Assembly: GCA_009768925.2 (NCBI GenBank)
Contig: VHIT02000002.1
Span: 434,001-498,000 of the forward strand
Direction: 5' to 3'
DNA from: Cryptosporidium bovis
Lineage: Eukaryota > Apicomplexa > Conoidasida > Eucoccidiorida > Cryptosporidiidae
Length of the DNA: 64,000 nucleotides
In this document: positions 11,416 to 20,751 of the stretch, piece by piece
Layout: every line of letters starts with the position of its first letter
Numbering within the stretch: position 1 is the first letter of the stretch
The notes under the pieces: generated by a model
Told to the model about the DNA's origin: nothing
Database searches by the model: none
What the model saw: the letters and a program-made list of their open reading frames with translations, nothing else
Position numbers and translations under genes: made by a program

Positions 11416-11860
11416 TTGTTCCTAATTGCTAATACTATATCCATGAGACAATTAAGGGAACAAATTACTGGTAGTTTTTTCAATAATAAATTCAGAATAA
11501 AAAAAATGAAGGTTTTTTCCCGGGGTTGCTGAATAAAAAAAGTTTACATGTGCAAAATACCGAGGGGTGGTTTCAAATAAACATTAAGGTAACCAATCTG
11601 TAAACATAAAATATGAAAGTAAACAAACGAATATGAGATAAACACGAACTATTGCATTTAAAACTCTTTTATTTTGTGTGTTTTCACATTAATTTATTAC
11701 TTTTTTTCCCGAACTGCTTATTAATAGGATTAACAACATTAAAGAGAAATAAAGTTTTAGCGGTATTGGTACTCTTACGTAACAAATAATTATCTAATAA
11801 AAATCGTTTCTAATTGCATAAATTCATTTTTTTGCAAACACGAGGTGTATCAACTCAAAA
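11416..11860. promoter_or_regulatory. divergent intergenic region between the p24 gene and TMEM258
   Basis: 445 bases. I see no gene and no GGCGC or GAGACG words. A G-rich patch (GAGGGGTGG near 11562) is the only sequence of mixed composition, in otherwise AT-rich DNA. Confidence 0.4.
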
Positions 11861-12151
11861 ATGGACAAAAGATTTAATCCAGGGCCCTTTCCCTTGTTAG
11901 TATCGACAGAAAGCTTTGGTTCAACTTCTTTGATACTTATTGCTCTTTGTAAGTTGGGTAATTTCTATTATTCTCTCCTTCACACTTCTTTTAAAGCATT
12001 ATTTTTTATAGCATTTTTTATAGTTTACGAATTCCGCTTTCCCAAGAACAAAAAGAGGTTCGTAGACGAACTTTTGATCTCAATTGCAGGTTCTCTTTCA
12101 CTCGGAATGGGAATCACTTTTTTGCTGCTATCTTTCGGTCTATACTTCTGA
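11861..12151 (+). CDS. TMEM258: TMEM258/OST5 oligosaccharyltransferase subunit, two exons
   Basis: Exons 11861-11948 and 11997-12151 flank a 48-base intron (GTAAGT...TTAAAG). Its removal gives an 80-residue protein, against 79 in human TMEM258. The C-terminus DELLISIAGSLSLGMGITFL aligns with human [20 protein letters not shown], and the N-terminal NPGPFP matches NPAVFP. There are two membrane spans, with FFIVYEF ending the first, as in FFVYEV of the human protein. Because the intron length is a multiple of three and has no stop, unspliced RNA would still read through to a 96-residue version with 16 extra residues inside span 1. The protein is an ER subunit of the N-glycosylation transferase. 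Confidence 0.88.
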   Translation: MDKRFNPGPFPLLVSTESFGSTSLILIALCKLGNFYYSLLHTSFKALFFIAFFIVYEFRFPKNKKRFVDELLISIAGSLSLGMGITFLLLSFGLYF

Positions 12152-12186
12152 TTAATATCAAAGAAGAAAAAAATCCCAACGGACTA

Positions 12187-12835
12187 ATGATGACAATGCA
12201 ACTTTTAGATACACAACTTCAGACTAAGAGCACTGTGAAAAGGATAAGTAAGTATTCTCATACAAATACTACGCAATTGGTTGTCTCTATATAAACTAGC
12301 ATAAACAAATGAAAGAATAAGAGAAACTAGGATTTACCCTATGGATTTTAGATTTTATAGGATTTTAGTGGAGTTGAAAATAACATTTTTTCTTGAAAAG
12401 TAAGGTGCCTGCAAATCTCTTCAAAATGAACTCAATTGCAGTTAAACTTCACTTGAACCATAGTAATTTAATGGAAAATAGATTCACGATTTGCTTTCCC
12501 TATTCCGGGAATAGTATCCTCACTAATTTGTATAATCTCCCCACGTTTTGTGGGTTTTTGGTTTGCAATTTTTAAATAATGAATATATAGTACAAAATAC
12601 CACTTTTCGTGGTAAAAAATATGCGGTTATATATTTTATTCTAGTTATTTTAAGGCTATGTATATTTTTGTCTCTTTCAGGGAAAGAGTACAACTCGCCT
12701 CGGAAATTAAAATTAACAACTTCCGATATCCTAAACCAAGTAATAATTAAAAGCAGGGGGATTTTGGCAAGTTTTACCCCGTCCATTCTAACTCCAATTC
12801 TTTCATATGCAGAGAATTGTTTGATTAGATGGTAA
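12187..12835 (+). CDS. possible three-exon small protein gene, unknown
   Basis: Proposed exons are 12187-12247 (MMTMQLLDTQLQTKSTVKRI), 12442-12549 and 12681-12835, ending AENCLIRW then TAA. The first donor is GTAAGT, the second is GTGGGT, and the acceptors are ATTGCAG and TCTTTCAG. All three pieces are open in consistent phase and sum to 107 residues. A two-exon version that skips the middle piece is also in phase. I recognise no family. The model rests only on splice signals, phase and an otherwise empty 1.1 kb gap, so it is tentative. Confidence 0.3.
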
Positions 12836-12852
12836 CTTTAAAATTAAATTGC

Positions 12853-12960
12853 CTTGCTGGATAATTAAATCTGGCATGCTGGGTGCTAAGAATCCACCAT
12901 TTATTGGCAGGGTTTAGGTTCGTCCTCTACCAGCAAGTCGTATCTAAAAGATACGTTTTT
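12853..12960 (+). ncRNA. structured, GC-rich RNA candidate, possibly Pol III transcribed
   Basis: CTTGCTGG (12853-12860) pairs perfectly with CCAGCAAG (12930-12937), closing an 85-base domain. A second hairpin, CGTATC-TAAAA-GATACG, follows directly and ends in a run of seven T, the form of a Pol III terminator. Inside the domain, TGGCATGCTGGG (12872-12883) resembles an A box and GGTTCGTCC (12918-12926) resembles a B box. The cloverleaf arms of a tRNA cannot be drawn, and I recognise no U snRNA, SRP or RNase P motif. The GC content stands out clearly from flanking DNA. Confidence 0.4.
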
Positions 12961-13288
12961 TTAATAAAACCAATTTATCACTAAAAAAAAGCTCTTTTCA
13001 TGAAATCCCTAGCACGTTCTCCCCTTTCTGTAATTAGAGTATCCAACAATTTTTCGATTTGTGCATACTTGTAATTGAAGTGTTATTATCACATACTTGT
13101 TTGTGTCATTAGCATAGTAAAAGTTAAAAGAGCCTTGGTCTTTGCGATCTGAAAATGAGAGGCTCTGTGGCGGGGAGCACCTTTGGTAGCTAATTGAGGT
13201 TTTCCTGTGCATCGGTAAAATCGAATTCACGGGAAACATAGTTAAGATGTTTTAGTTTAAATGCTTGAAAAAGTATTATTTGTTCCAA
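12961..13288. promoter_or_regulatory. upstream region of SF3A1
   Basis: About 330 bases. A GC-richer patch around 13150-13185 is present, but I see no gene. A short upstream frame starts at ATG 13261 and ends at 13299, overlapping the SF3A1 start in a different frame. Confidence 0.35.
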
Positions 13289-14701
13289 ATGGAGAATAGA
13301 ATAGGATTAATTTATCCGCCGTTTGAGTTAAGAGTAACGATAGATAAAACTGCAAGTTTTGTTGCTAAAAATGGGGAAGAATTTGAATCAAGAATACTAA
13401 GTGAACCAGGAAATGAGAAATTTGCATTTATAAATAAAGGAAATCCATTTTATACTTACTACAGGAAGCGGATAGATGACTTTAGAAATGGGATTTTCCT
13501 GGAAGACTCCGGCCCGAGTATTCCAAAGGCAATAGTTGACATTAACAGCAAGAAGTCAAAGCAAGATGATTCAGAAAAGGAAGTTCTTATGTTGACTTCT
13601 ATTGAGAGTGCATTTGGATTTTTAGGTGGAGGTGTTATTGATGTAGAGGAACCGAGAAAAGAACAGTATACGGTATCACATCCATTTTTATCTAAGAAGG
13701 ACGAGGCCATAATAAAGATAACAGCAATGTATCTTGCTAGAAATGGGAAGGAATTTTTGGTTGAATTAACAAATAGAGAAGAAAACAACCCTCAATTTGA
13801 CTTTTTAAAACCAGGACATGTGTTATTTAATTACTTTGCAGATTTAGTTGAGTCTTATTCGTTTTGTTTAATTCCAAATAAAGATTACATAAGAGAGATG
13901 AAAAAAGATACAGAAGACCTACAGAATATACTTAGAAGATGTTACAAGAATCATGTTTGGAAATTAAAAAAAAGAAATGAAAATTTAATCTCTATAGAAA
14001 ACAATGAAATAGATTTAAACTGGATAACAATTAATATTATAGAGACGGTTGATTTTTCGGATCAAGAAGAACTTCCAGAACCTGTTGATTTTTCAAATTT
14101 ATCAATGATTGTTTTGGAGGTGTCACTTGACAATGTGAATGAAGAGTATCGCAAGGAACTTTTAGAATATGATGATTTGACACAGGATCAAGTTGAAGTT
14201 TTTGTTACGGAGAGTACAAAGGAAAAGGAGTCTAATGACCAGGAGAACGATTTGGAAGTGAAAATTGACGAGTTTATGGATGAGGAATTGAAAAATATAA
14301 AGATCATTAAAAATTATGTCAGAAAACCAAAGAAAAGGGGACACCACACAGGTGAAATAAGTTCAAACACTATTGAGAAGATGTTCAAATGCCCTATTAC
14401 AGGTCAATTAATACCTTCAAGTGAGATATCAAATCACATGAAGATTTTGTTGCTGGACCCAAAATGGAAGCAACAAAAAGATCAACTTCTAATGAGAGCA
14501 CAACAAGAAACGGCGTTTACATCTTCCACAAATATAGAAGAGAATCTGGCGGCATTCGTTTCAAAAAGGCCAGACTTGTTTGGAACAATAGAGGAGGTAG
14601 TTACTAGTAACGCAAAAAACGGCTCAAAGAGTGCAGAAAACGGCGATTCAAATCAAAATAATAATAAAAGACAGAGAATAGACTTAAATTTTATGAACTA
14701 A
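13289..14701 (+). CDS. SF3A1: splicing factor 3A subunit 1 (SF3A1/Prp21)
   Basis: Starts at ATG 13289 (MENRIGLIYPPFELRVTIDK), matching the family start IIGIIYPPPEVRNIVDKTAS. Two SURP modules are clear: one with TASFVAKNGEEFESRI...PFYTYYRKRI (~residues 20-65), the other with AMYLARNGKEFLVEL...VLFNYFADLV (~155-190). The C-terminal block CPITGQLIPSSEISNHMKI and KRPDLFG matches the family's conserved region before its end. The 470 residues stop there, so the ubiquitin-like domain of animal SF3A1 is absent, as in yeast Prp21. It acts in the U2 snRNP SF3a complex at the branch site. The stop codon overlaps the stop of PAT1 on the other strand. Confidence 0.93.
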   Translation: MENRIGLIYPPFELRVTIDKTASFVAKNGEEFESRILSEPGNEKFAFINKGNPFYTYYRKRIDDFRNGIFLEDSGPSIPKAIVDINSKKSKQDDSEKEVLMLTSIESAFGFLGGGVIDVEEPRKEQYTVSHPFLSKKDEAIIKITAMYLARNGKEFLVELTNREENNPQFDFLKPGHVLFNYFADLVESYSFCLIPNKDYIREMKKDTEDLQNILRRCYKNHVWKLKKRNENLISIENNEIDLNWITINIIETVDFSDQEELPEPVDFSNLSMIVLEVSLDNVNEEYRKELLEYDDLTQDQVEVFVTESTKEKESNDQENDLEVKIDEFMDEELKNIKIIKNYVRKPKKRGHHTGEISSNTIEKMFKCPITGQLIPSSEISNHMKILLLDPKWKQQKDQLLMRAQQETAFTSSTNIEENLAAFVSKRPDLFGTIEEVVTSNAKNGSKSAENGDSNQNNNKRQRIDLNFMN

Positions 14702-17007
14702 TTATTTGAGGTGCTTTTAACAATAAGATCTTGAAGTTCAGAGATGAATTTATCCGTATTGTCCTTATTGACAACTTCAGAAATAGAATTCATAAGCACA
14801 TATCTCAAATTTGGATCGTTTGTAGACCTCTGTAATACACAAAGAACAATAGGTTCTGAATCCTTTAAAGCATTAGATGAGAGTTTAATTGGAGTTTTTA
14901 CGAATCCTTTTGAATCTTTATCAACTAAGTAACTCGCAAATCCACCAACCAAAATCCTTGTAAGGCTTTTCAGCTCGTCAATTTGTCTCGGAACAACAGA
15001 GATAGAGTTGTATAATAATGAAAGGAAAACTACTCCAGAAGAATATGGTAAACATTTTTCAATAGTTCCCGGGTCATAGTATCGATTTATTGACTTTACA
15101 CAATGAATAATAGAGGACGAGTCTCCATACATATTTGATTGCATTGTTCTGTTAGAGAGGAATGCAGCGGTTTCCAATATCTTTACACCCAATCTCGCCC
15201 GAACTGTTAAGTCTTCTTCCGTAATGTATTTTTCGTCAAATTTATCGGTAACACCAAATACAACCATCCAGTCTTCTATTAATTTTCTAACATTTCCTGA
15301 ATACCCAAATCCTTCATGCGGTGCCAGAATATCTTGTCCTTGACGATGCCTAAATGCCCTTGGGACTAAGGCCATTAAAGGAGGCAATATTATTGATGAA
15401 TATTTAAAGAGATCTAGAAGTGCCTCTTTGCATGATAAAACAGTCTCTAGAAGAATTGTAATGTAATTTTCACTAATGTGTGGCATATAGAACAAACTCA
15501 AAATGAAGTGTCTACCCTTTCTAATAGAAAGGATTTTACCCATTAGCCATTTTCTAGCAGGCAGGCTCGCCATATTTGTTTCACATTCAGAAAGTTCATT
15601 GATTCTTTCTGAAGAACAACCGGAAAAATTATGGTCACTTCCGCAGATAATATTTTGTGTTTGTTTAGAAAAACCAAATAGTAACTTGAAAGTCAAGTCA
15701 ATAGTATCTCTAAGTTCCTGATCTAGTCTCAATCTTGCGTGTAGGTGTCCAGTTGGACAATTTTCAATTTCATAATCATAGTAGTAAATATCTTGCAAAA
15801 GATCGTTTCCAACCTCTATTATGGAATAAAACATCGGCCCTGGAATTTGCAAACATGAGTCATATATCAATTCATCCTCAACGTTTTCCTCTTTAAATAT
15901 AGGATCATGTAAAACATCATAAACCATCTTGGTTAGTGCAATGCATTGTTGATTTCCAGTAGAAAACGAACCTTCAACGCACTGATTCTTATTTTGGTTT
16001 TGGTCATTCACTTTTGTAGAATTATCAGGATTCTCGTCTCTAACAGAACCATGCACCTTAATTAATTCTCTCGCACCTCTGACAGAAGAATAAGTGGATT
16101 TACCAAATTTTCTAATTCTTTCACTATTATTCTCCATTTCATATGATCCCTCTTTGAATTTGTTTTTGTTTTTGTCTTTCTCAAGATTGTTTGCATCGTT
16201 ACTTGGCTCATAAAATTCCGCATTTCCTTCCTTTCCTTGACCCTGCTCATTAACAAATAGTATATTGTGTTTTTTCGCCAGTAGCCTTCGATTCCATTTT
16301 GATGAATATGACTGAATTTCAGGTCTCTCTGCCATTTGCTGGAGTTGAATTCTCAAAATTATGTCAAAATCTCTAGATACCATCAAGTTGTTGTTAAGAG
16401 AGGGATTAAAATCAGGGATTTGTGACTTCCATGAAGGTACATAAGTCATGTTTTCTTTGACTACTCGTTCTATATGGTCGCAAGTAAGTGGAAATATGTA
16501 TTGACTAAAAGATATGATAGGTAATGGCTCTGATTCTCTTTGAACAACTTCTGTGTCAGTAATTTCATTATTATACCTATTGTTTCTTGCATTGCTGTTT
16601 CTATCATCATATCTCCTCCCGAAATTGTTATGGTTTCTCTGTCTGTGAAGCGAAGAATAGCTTGTTCTGTTTGAACCTGAACGATGCCTTCTACTAGCAC
16701 AATCGACCTCATCAGATTCTTTGAGAGACATATCAAAACTTCTCTCATTACTTCTATCATTAAAAAAATCCTGATTCATCATTGCTTCCTCAATTTCCTC
16801 GACTGTCAATGGTACTTTAGATTTTACAAGTTCTTCTAATTTAGATGTTTTTCTAGCCTTATTGTCTATTTTTTTCTCAAAATCAGTTAAGGTCATTGAG
16901 GGAACCCAATCGTCCCCAACATCTCCTACCTCAAATGTCTCATCATTATTGCGATCATTATCCAACAATTCATTCTCATTAATTTCTGAATAAAAATAAC
17001 TATCCAT
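14698..17007 (-). CDS. PAT1: PAT1-family decapping activator
   Basis: 769 residues from ATG 17007. The N-terminus is acidic and disordered (EVGDVGDDWVPSMTLTDFEK), followed by an R/N-rich stretch (RRYDDRNSNARNNR). Conserved PAT1 segments follow: a helical piece with MVSRDFDIILRIQLQQM, and the C-terminal Pat-C helical repeat region with KWLMGKILSIRKGRHFILSL, comparable to the IRKGKKLL signature of PATL1/Pat1. PAT1 links deadenylated mRNA, Lsm1-7 and DDX6 to decapping in cytoplasmic P-bodies. The assignment is from motif order and is fairly good. A TGGCGCC site lies at 17163-17169, about 160 bases upstream. Confidence 0.72.
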   Translation of the reverse strand: MDSYFYSEINENELLDNDRNNDETFEVGDVGDDWVPSMTLTDFEKKIDNKARKTSKLEELVKSKVPLTVEEIEEAMMNQDFFNDRSNERSFDMSLKESDEVDCASRRHRSGSNRTSYSSLHRQRNHNNFGRRYDDRNSNARNNRYNNEITDTEVVQRESEPLPIISFSQYIFPLTCDHIERVVKENMTYVPSWKSQIPDFNPSLNNNLMVSRDFDIILRIQLQQMAERPEIQSYSSKWNRRLLAKKHNILFVNEQGQGKEGNAEFYEPSNDANNLEKDKNKNKFKEGSYEMENNSERIRKFGKSTYSSVRGARELIKVHGSVRDENPDNSTKVNDQNQNKNQCVEGSFSTGNQQCIALTKMVYDVLHDPIFKEENVEDELIYDSCLQIPGPMFYSIIEVGNDLLQDIYYYDYEIENCPTGHLHARLRLDQELRDTIDLTFKLLFGFSKQTQNIICGSDHNFSGCSSERINELSECETNMASLPARKWLMGKILSIRKGRHFILSLFYMPHISENYITILLETVLSCKEALLDLFKYSSIILPPLMALVPRAFRHRQGQDILAPHEGFGYSGNVRKLIEDWMVVFGVTDKFDEKYITEEDLTVRARLGVKILETAAFLSNRTMQSNMYGDSSSIIHCVKSINRYYDPGTIEKCLPYSSGVVFLSLLYNSISVVPRQIDELKSLTRILVGGFASYLVDKDSKGFVKTPIKLSSNALKDSEPIVLCVLQRSTNDPNLRYVLMNSISEVVNKDNTDKFISELQDLIVKSTSNN

Positions 17008-17257
17008 TTTTCCTAGATTAGTTACTATCTTCTACAAATATATTAAGGTGGTTCACAACAATGTACAATCTCCCTCAAAAACTTGTGATTTCTAACTAAC
17101 ATTAAAAATTAAAACAGGTCCTTAGGGGCTTCAAAATGATTGTTTTTTCAAATAAACAAGTATGGCGCCTTTTAAATAATATTAGGAAAAACCTCGGACA
17201 CTAGGCAATATTGGAAATAGAAATCTTGTGAAAATAATAAAATAAATACAATTCAGA

Positions 17258-19192
17258 CTAAAAAGCAGATTTTTTACTACATGTTGATATTTTGTTGGCT
17301 ATTACATAACTCTTTTCGGATAGACTTCTCAGAAGAAGCATAGATGATTCCTTGATCAATGGTTGGTTTTCGTCTGTAATGGTTGTACACTCAATGACCA
17401 TTTCAATTACTAAAATTAGTATTAGTGATTTTTTGTAGAAATCCGACTAGGTAAACTCACCCTTGATATCTTCTTTGAATTTACATAACATGTGTTCATT
17501 ATTTGATGAAATAGACAGTATTGCTTGCAGTATTGAGGAAATTGAGATAACTTGGCTTATCTTACTCCAAATTGATTCATCAATTTTAGTCCTAATCCCC
17601 TCAATTTCAACACATTCTCTTCTAAAATCTAACATAATTTTGAGGATACTCAAAAGGATTCCAAGTATTTCCTCAAAAAATACAATGTCGAATTCATAGT
17701 CGTCAAGTTCTAATTGAAAGACTGAAATCCATGTTTTTGCATTTTCTAGAATTAAAATACTCTCATCCATATCTGAACCGCTAATAATTAACAGAGAACC
17801 ATTTGATTTGACAAGTTCAAGTTTTTCTTTCAGGTATTTATTTAGACAACAATAGTATTTTTTCATCTCACATAGAAAAATTTCCTTATTAATGTCTTCA
17901 TGCAGAACGTTGAGTAATATACTTCCTCTATTATTTTTATCTTCTCTTAAATTAGTATTGGTCTCTAACTCAATTAAGATGTTCAATAACACATCTTTGT
18001 ATTCAAGTGAGGAAATTATTGTTTTTGAAACGGAATTTTGAATTTCCCGAATTACCTGTGACATCATTAGGTCGGAGATACTTTCTAAGTTGTTTCTAAT
18101 CATTGATATCCTAACAAATGGTTCCAAAATTGTTAGATACATAAGGGAACTATCGCACTCCATTGAATTATCTTCTGAATACTCAAATGAATAAAGATCA
18201 CCGAAATATGATGGGTATTTTGTTAAAATGTACCTGAATAAAAAAAATATCCACTCAGAATGCATAGATTCATTGGTATCAATAAATTTAGAGGAGTATA
18301 GGTACATTGAAACAGAAATATAAATAAAAGAATTGAGAAACTCCTTTTTCTCAAGTGCAGAATCTAACAAATCAGGTCTGTTTTTAAATAAAATAAAAAA
18401 TAAGTGGTATACAGATCCAACCACAGTGGTGCGAATATTGATTTCAACATTCATGCTTTCAAGTTTATTTAAAGTTATTAATTCAAACAAGCAATAGTTC
18501 AAAGAACCAAATGGATAGAATTTCTCAAATATGGCATCCTAAAATGACTGTTAATGGTTGCTTACAATTTCATAATATCAATTAAACTAACCTGGTACTC
18601 AGAACAAGAATCCACTGCTAGGTTTGCGAGTAATTGAAGTAATCTACACGGAAATAGAAATAATTCACAATTGAAGTTGTGAAGATATGAGGCCAATGCT
18701 AAATGTGACTCTGGCTTTATTCTGGCTATTTCAAAACTTATAATGTTCAAAATACCGATATTTTCATCATTTTTTCTATTGTAAGCAAGTTTCTCCAGAC
18801 TTAAAAAAACACTCGATTTGGAAATGGTTCTTCTACACTCTTCTGACAAGCTCGATACATTTCTTATGATACCTATCAGCAAAGACAACTCTGATAGTCT
18901 CTTTATCACTTTCTCATCTATATCTCTTATAAAAGATAAGTCCTGCATTGAGTCGATCAAATTGATAAATAAATTTAAGTACTTTGAGCAGCGTAAGAGA
19001 AAATTCTCATCATATTTTGTTTTCTTTAGTCAATTTTTAAAAGAAAATCAAACAAATTAGTATATATTACAGCTTGTTTAAATGGGTGAAACTTACTTTT
19101 ATTAAGTTCTTTAGCATCAAATACGAATCCTTCTCCTCTAATCCTAGACTATCCTTCAAAATGCACACTTCTACATCATATTTATCTTCCAT
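17258..19192 (-). CDS. ataxin-10-domain protein, four exons
   Basis: Exons are 19097-19192, 18592-19023, 17461-18538 and 17258-17409. The introns are 73, 53 and 51 bases, with GTAAGT, GTTAGT and GTGAGT donors. The 585-residue product is almost wholly alpha-helical. It contains LLQLLANLAVDSCSEYQ (exons 2/3) and, only in the last exon, ENQPLIKESSMLLLRSLSE. The latter matches the C-terminal ataxin-10 signature (NPFIREWAILAIRNLTE-like). Ataxin-10 proteins are armadillo-type scaffolds; their function in apicomplexans is unknown to me. The GMPK gene is divergent, with a TGGCGCC at 19271-19277 in the shared 207-base gap. Confidence 0.65.
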
Positions 19193-19399
19193 CTTTCAGC
19201 ACATCTTATTATTATTCCTTAAATTTTCTTGAAAGTTAGTTTGACAGTACCAAGGATCTCAAAAAACGTGTGGCGCCTTCCGGTATGATCATTGTAACAT
19301 TTTAGCTGCTAGAGTATATCCAATTTTATCAAGTTTATAAGCGGATATATAGAAGAGAAATATTAAGTATTAAATTAAATGTAGTTGTTTGTTCCAATA

Positions 19400-19987
19400 A
19401 TGCAAAAAAAGAACTTGTTAGTAGTATGTGGCCCTAGCGGAGCCGGGAAAAGTATTCTAATTTCACACCTAATGAAAAGGTTTCCAAATAAATTTGGATT
19501 CTCCATTTCACATACAAGCAGAAACCCCAGGGGAAGTGAATTGGATGGAGTTGATTATCACTTTTGTTCCAATAGTACCTTTAAAAATATGATTTCTGAG
19601 GGTATTTTTGTTGAATATGCTACTGTACACAACTATCATTACGGTACATCTAAACAGGCAATTCAAAGCATTATAGACACTGGTAAATACTGTATTCTAG
19701 ATATTGATGTTCAGGGAGTTCAACTCGTAAAAAAATCCACATATGGGGACAGAGCTAACTATATTGGAGTTCTTCCAAAAAGCATAGATGACCTTGAGGC
19801 GAGGCTTGAAAAGAGAAATACTGACTCTAAAGAATCAATTCGGGTCAGGCTTGATAACGCAATTCGTGAAATAGAAATAATCAAAAATAGTTCCTTTATT
19901 GACGTTATAATAAATGATGACATTGAAAAATCTTGCGAAGAAATAGAGGCCCTTATTCTTAAATACTGGAGGGATGTTGAAAATTAA
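19400..19987 (+). CDS. guanylate kinase
   Basis: 195 residues from ATG 19400. The P-loop GPSGAGKS is at residues 11-18, followed by the GMP-binding SHTSRNPRGSELDGVDYHF, and then YATVHNYHYGTSK and the ILDIDVQGVQLVK segment. The lid region GVLPKSIDDLEARLEKRNTD is intact. Length matches soluble eukaryotic and bacterial GMP kinases. It converts GMP to GDP using ATP in the cytosol, and is essential in a parasite that depends on nucleotide salvage. There is no presequence. Confidence 0.95.
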   Translation: MQKKNLLVVCGPSGAGKSILISHLMKRFPNKFGFSISHTSRNPRGSELDGVDYHFCSNSTFKNMISEGIFVEYATVHNYHYGTSKQAIQSIIDTGKYCILDIDVQGVQLVKKSTYGDRANYIGVLPKSIDDLEARLEKRNTDSKESIRVRLDNAIREIEIIKNSSFIDVIINDDIEKSCEEIEALILKYWRDVEN

Positions 19988-20103
19988 CGTTGTACTTGAC
20001 TTTATATTATTTACCGCTGCACATCTAGGCAGAAAAAAAATTAAACTCATAGCACTTACACCCAAAAAAATAAATTAATCTTTTGTATTTTTGAGAAATT
20101 TAA

Positions 20104-20751
20104 ATGTTTCATTCAAAACTATTTGTTTTCTCTTTTTTCCATTTAATATGTTTTAACTCATTATATTTTGCATCCTCCAACCAAAATTCTTTCTGGAGAA
20201 CACAAATTAGTACCTTATTGTCTATAGATAAGCGTGAACATGGAATATTGAGGTTAGTTACAAGTGAGGAATCAACTAAAAGTGAATCTGATGAAGATGA
20301 GAGACTAGAAATTTTTAACGGTTCAAAATTAGTTGAGTTGGTGGTTACAAACGATGATGGTGTGGAGGTTACACTATTTGTTTCAAAAGATATTTATAAA
20401 GCAATGTATGGTGAGGTGGTGGTCAGAAAGAATCCACAAACTTTTGGAACTAGAAACGAATTTGATCTTTCCGAAAAAGTTGAATCCAATGATCCATTAG
20501 TTGTCTCTCATGAAAGCAGAATAAAAACTTATGTAATAAAAAAGCACCATTTTCACGGAAAACAAACAAACGTCAGTATGCCTATTTTCCCTATGCTTGG
20601 TTTTGAAGGTATTAGAATATTGAATAATGTTACAGATTCCAGCTGTTATATGAGGTTAAATACTTCAACGTCCACAGATAATACAACCGCTTCAAATTCT
20701 AATTATACATGCAATCCATGTGTTCCTCTGTCAGCCCCAAAAAATGACTAA
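20104..20751 (+). CDS. secreted protein, unknown
   Basis: 215 residues from ATG 20104, beginning MFHSKLFVFSFFHLICFNSL, a clear signal peptide. The mature part is polar, with an acidic stretch (SESDEDERLEIF) and a C-terminal Ser/Thr/Asn-rich segment (LNTSTSTDNTTASNSNYT) with several N-glycosylation sequons and likely O-glycosylation. Four cysteines, in pairs, are near the end (SSCYM, YTCNPCVP). There is no membrane span or GPI signal. No family is recognised. Its last codons overlap the start of the small OST4-like frame downstream. Confidence 0.75.
   Translation: MFHSKLFVFSFFHLICFNSLYFASSNQNSFWRTQISTLLSIDKREHGILRLVTSEESTKSESDEDERLEIFNGSKLVELVVTNDDGVEVTLFVSKDIYKAMYGEVVVRKNPQTFGTRNEFDLSEKVESNDPLVVSHESRIKTYVIKKHHFHGKQTNVSMPIFPMLGFEGIRILNNVTDSSCYMRLNTSTSTDNTTASNSNYTCNPCVPLSAPKND

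Noticed and set aside
12523-12786. Minus-strand 87-codon frame in the OST5-SF3A1 gap
   Set aside because: Antisense to the proposed plus-strand exons, no domain, start or splice support.
12911-12920. Telomere-repeat-like GGTTTAGG
   Set aside because: A single partial repeat inside the structured RNA candidate; no array, and an 8-mer is expected by chance at this scale. A telomerase template reading on the minus strand is not supported by anything else.
12853-12937. tRNA gene
   Set aside because: An 85-base domain with a closing stem and box-like words, but no D, anticodon or T arms can be drawn.
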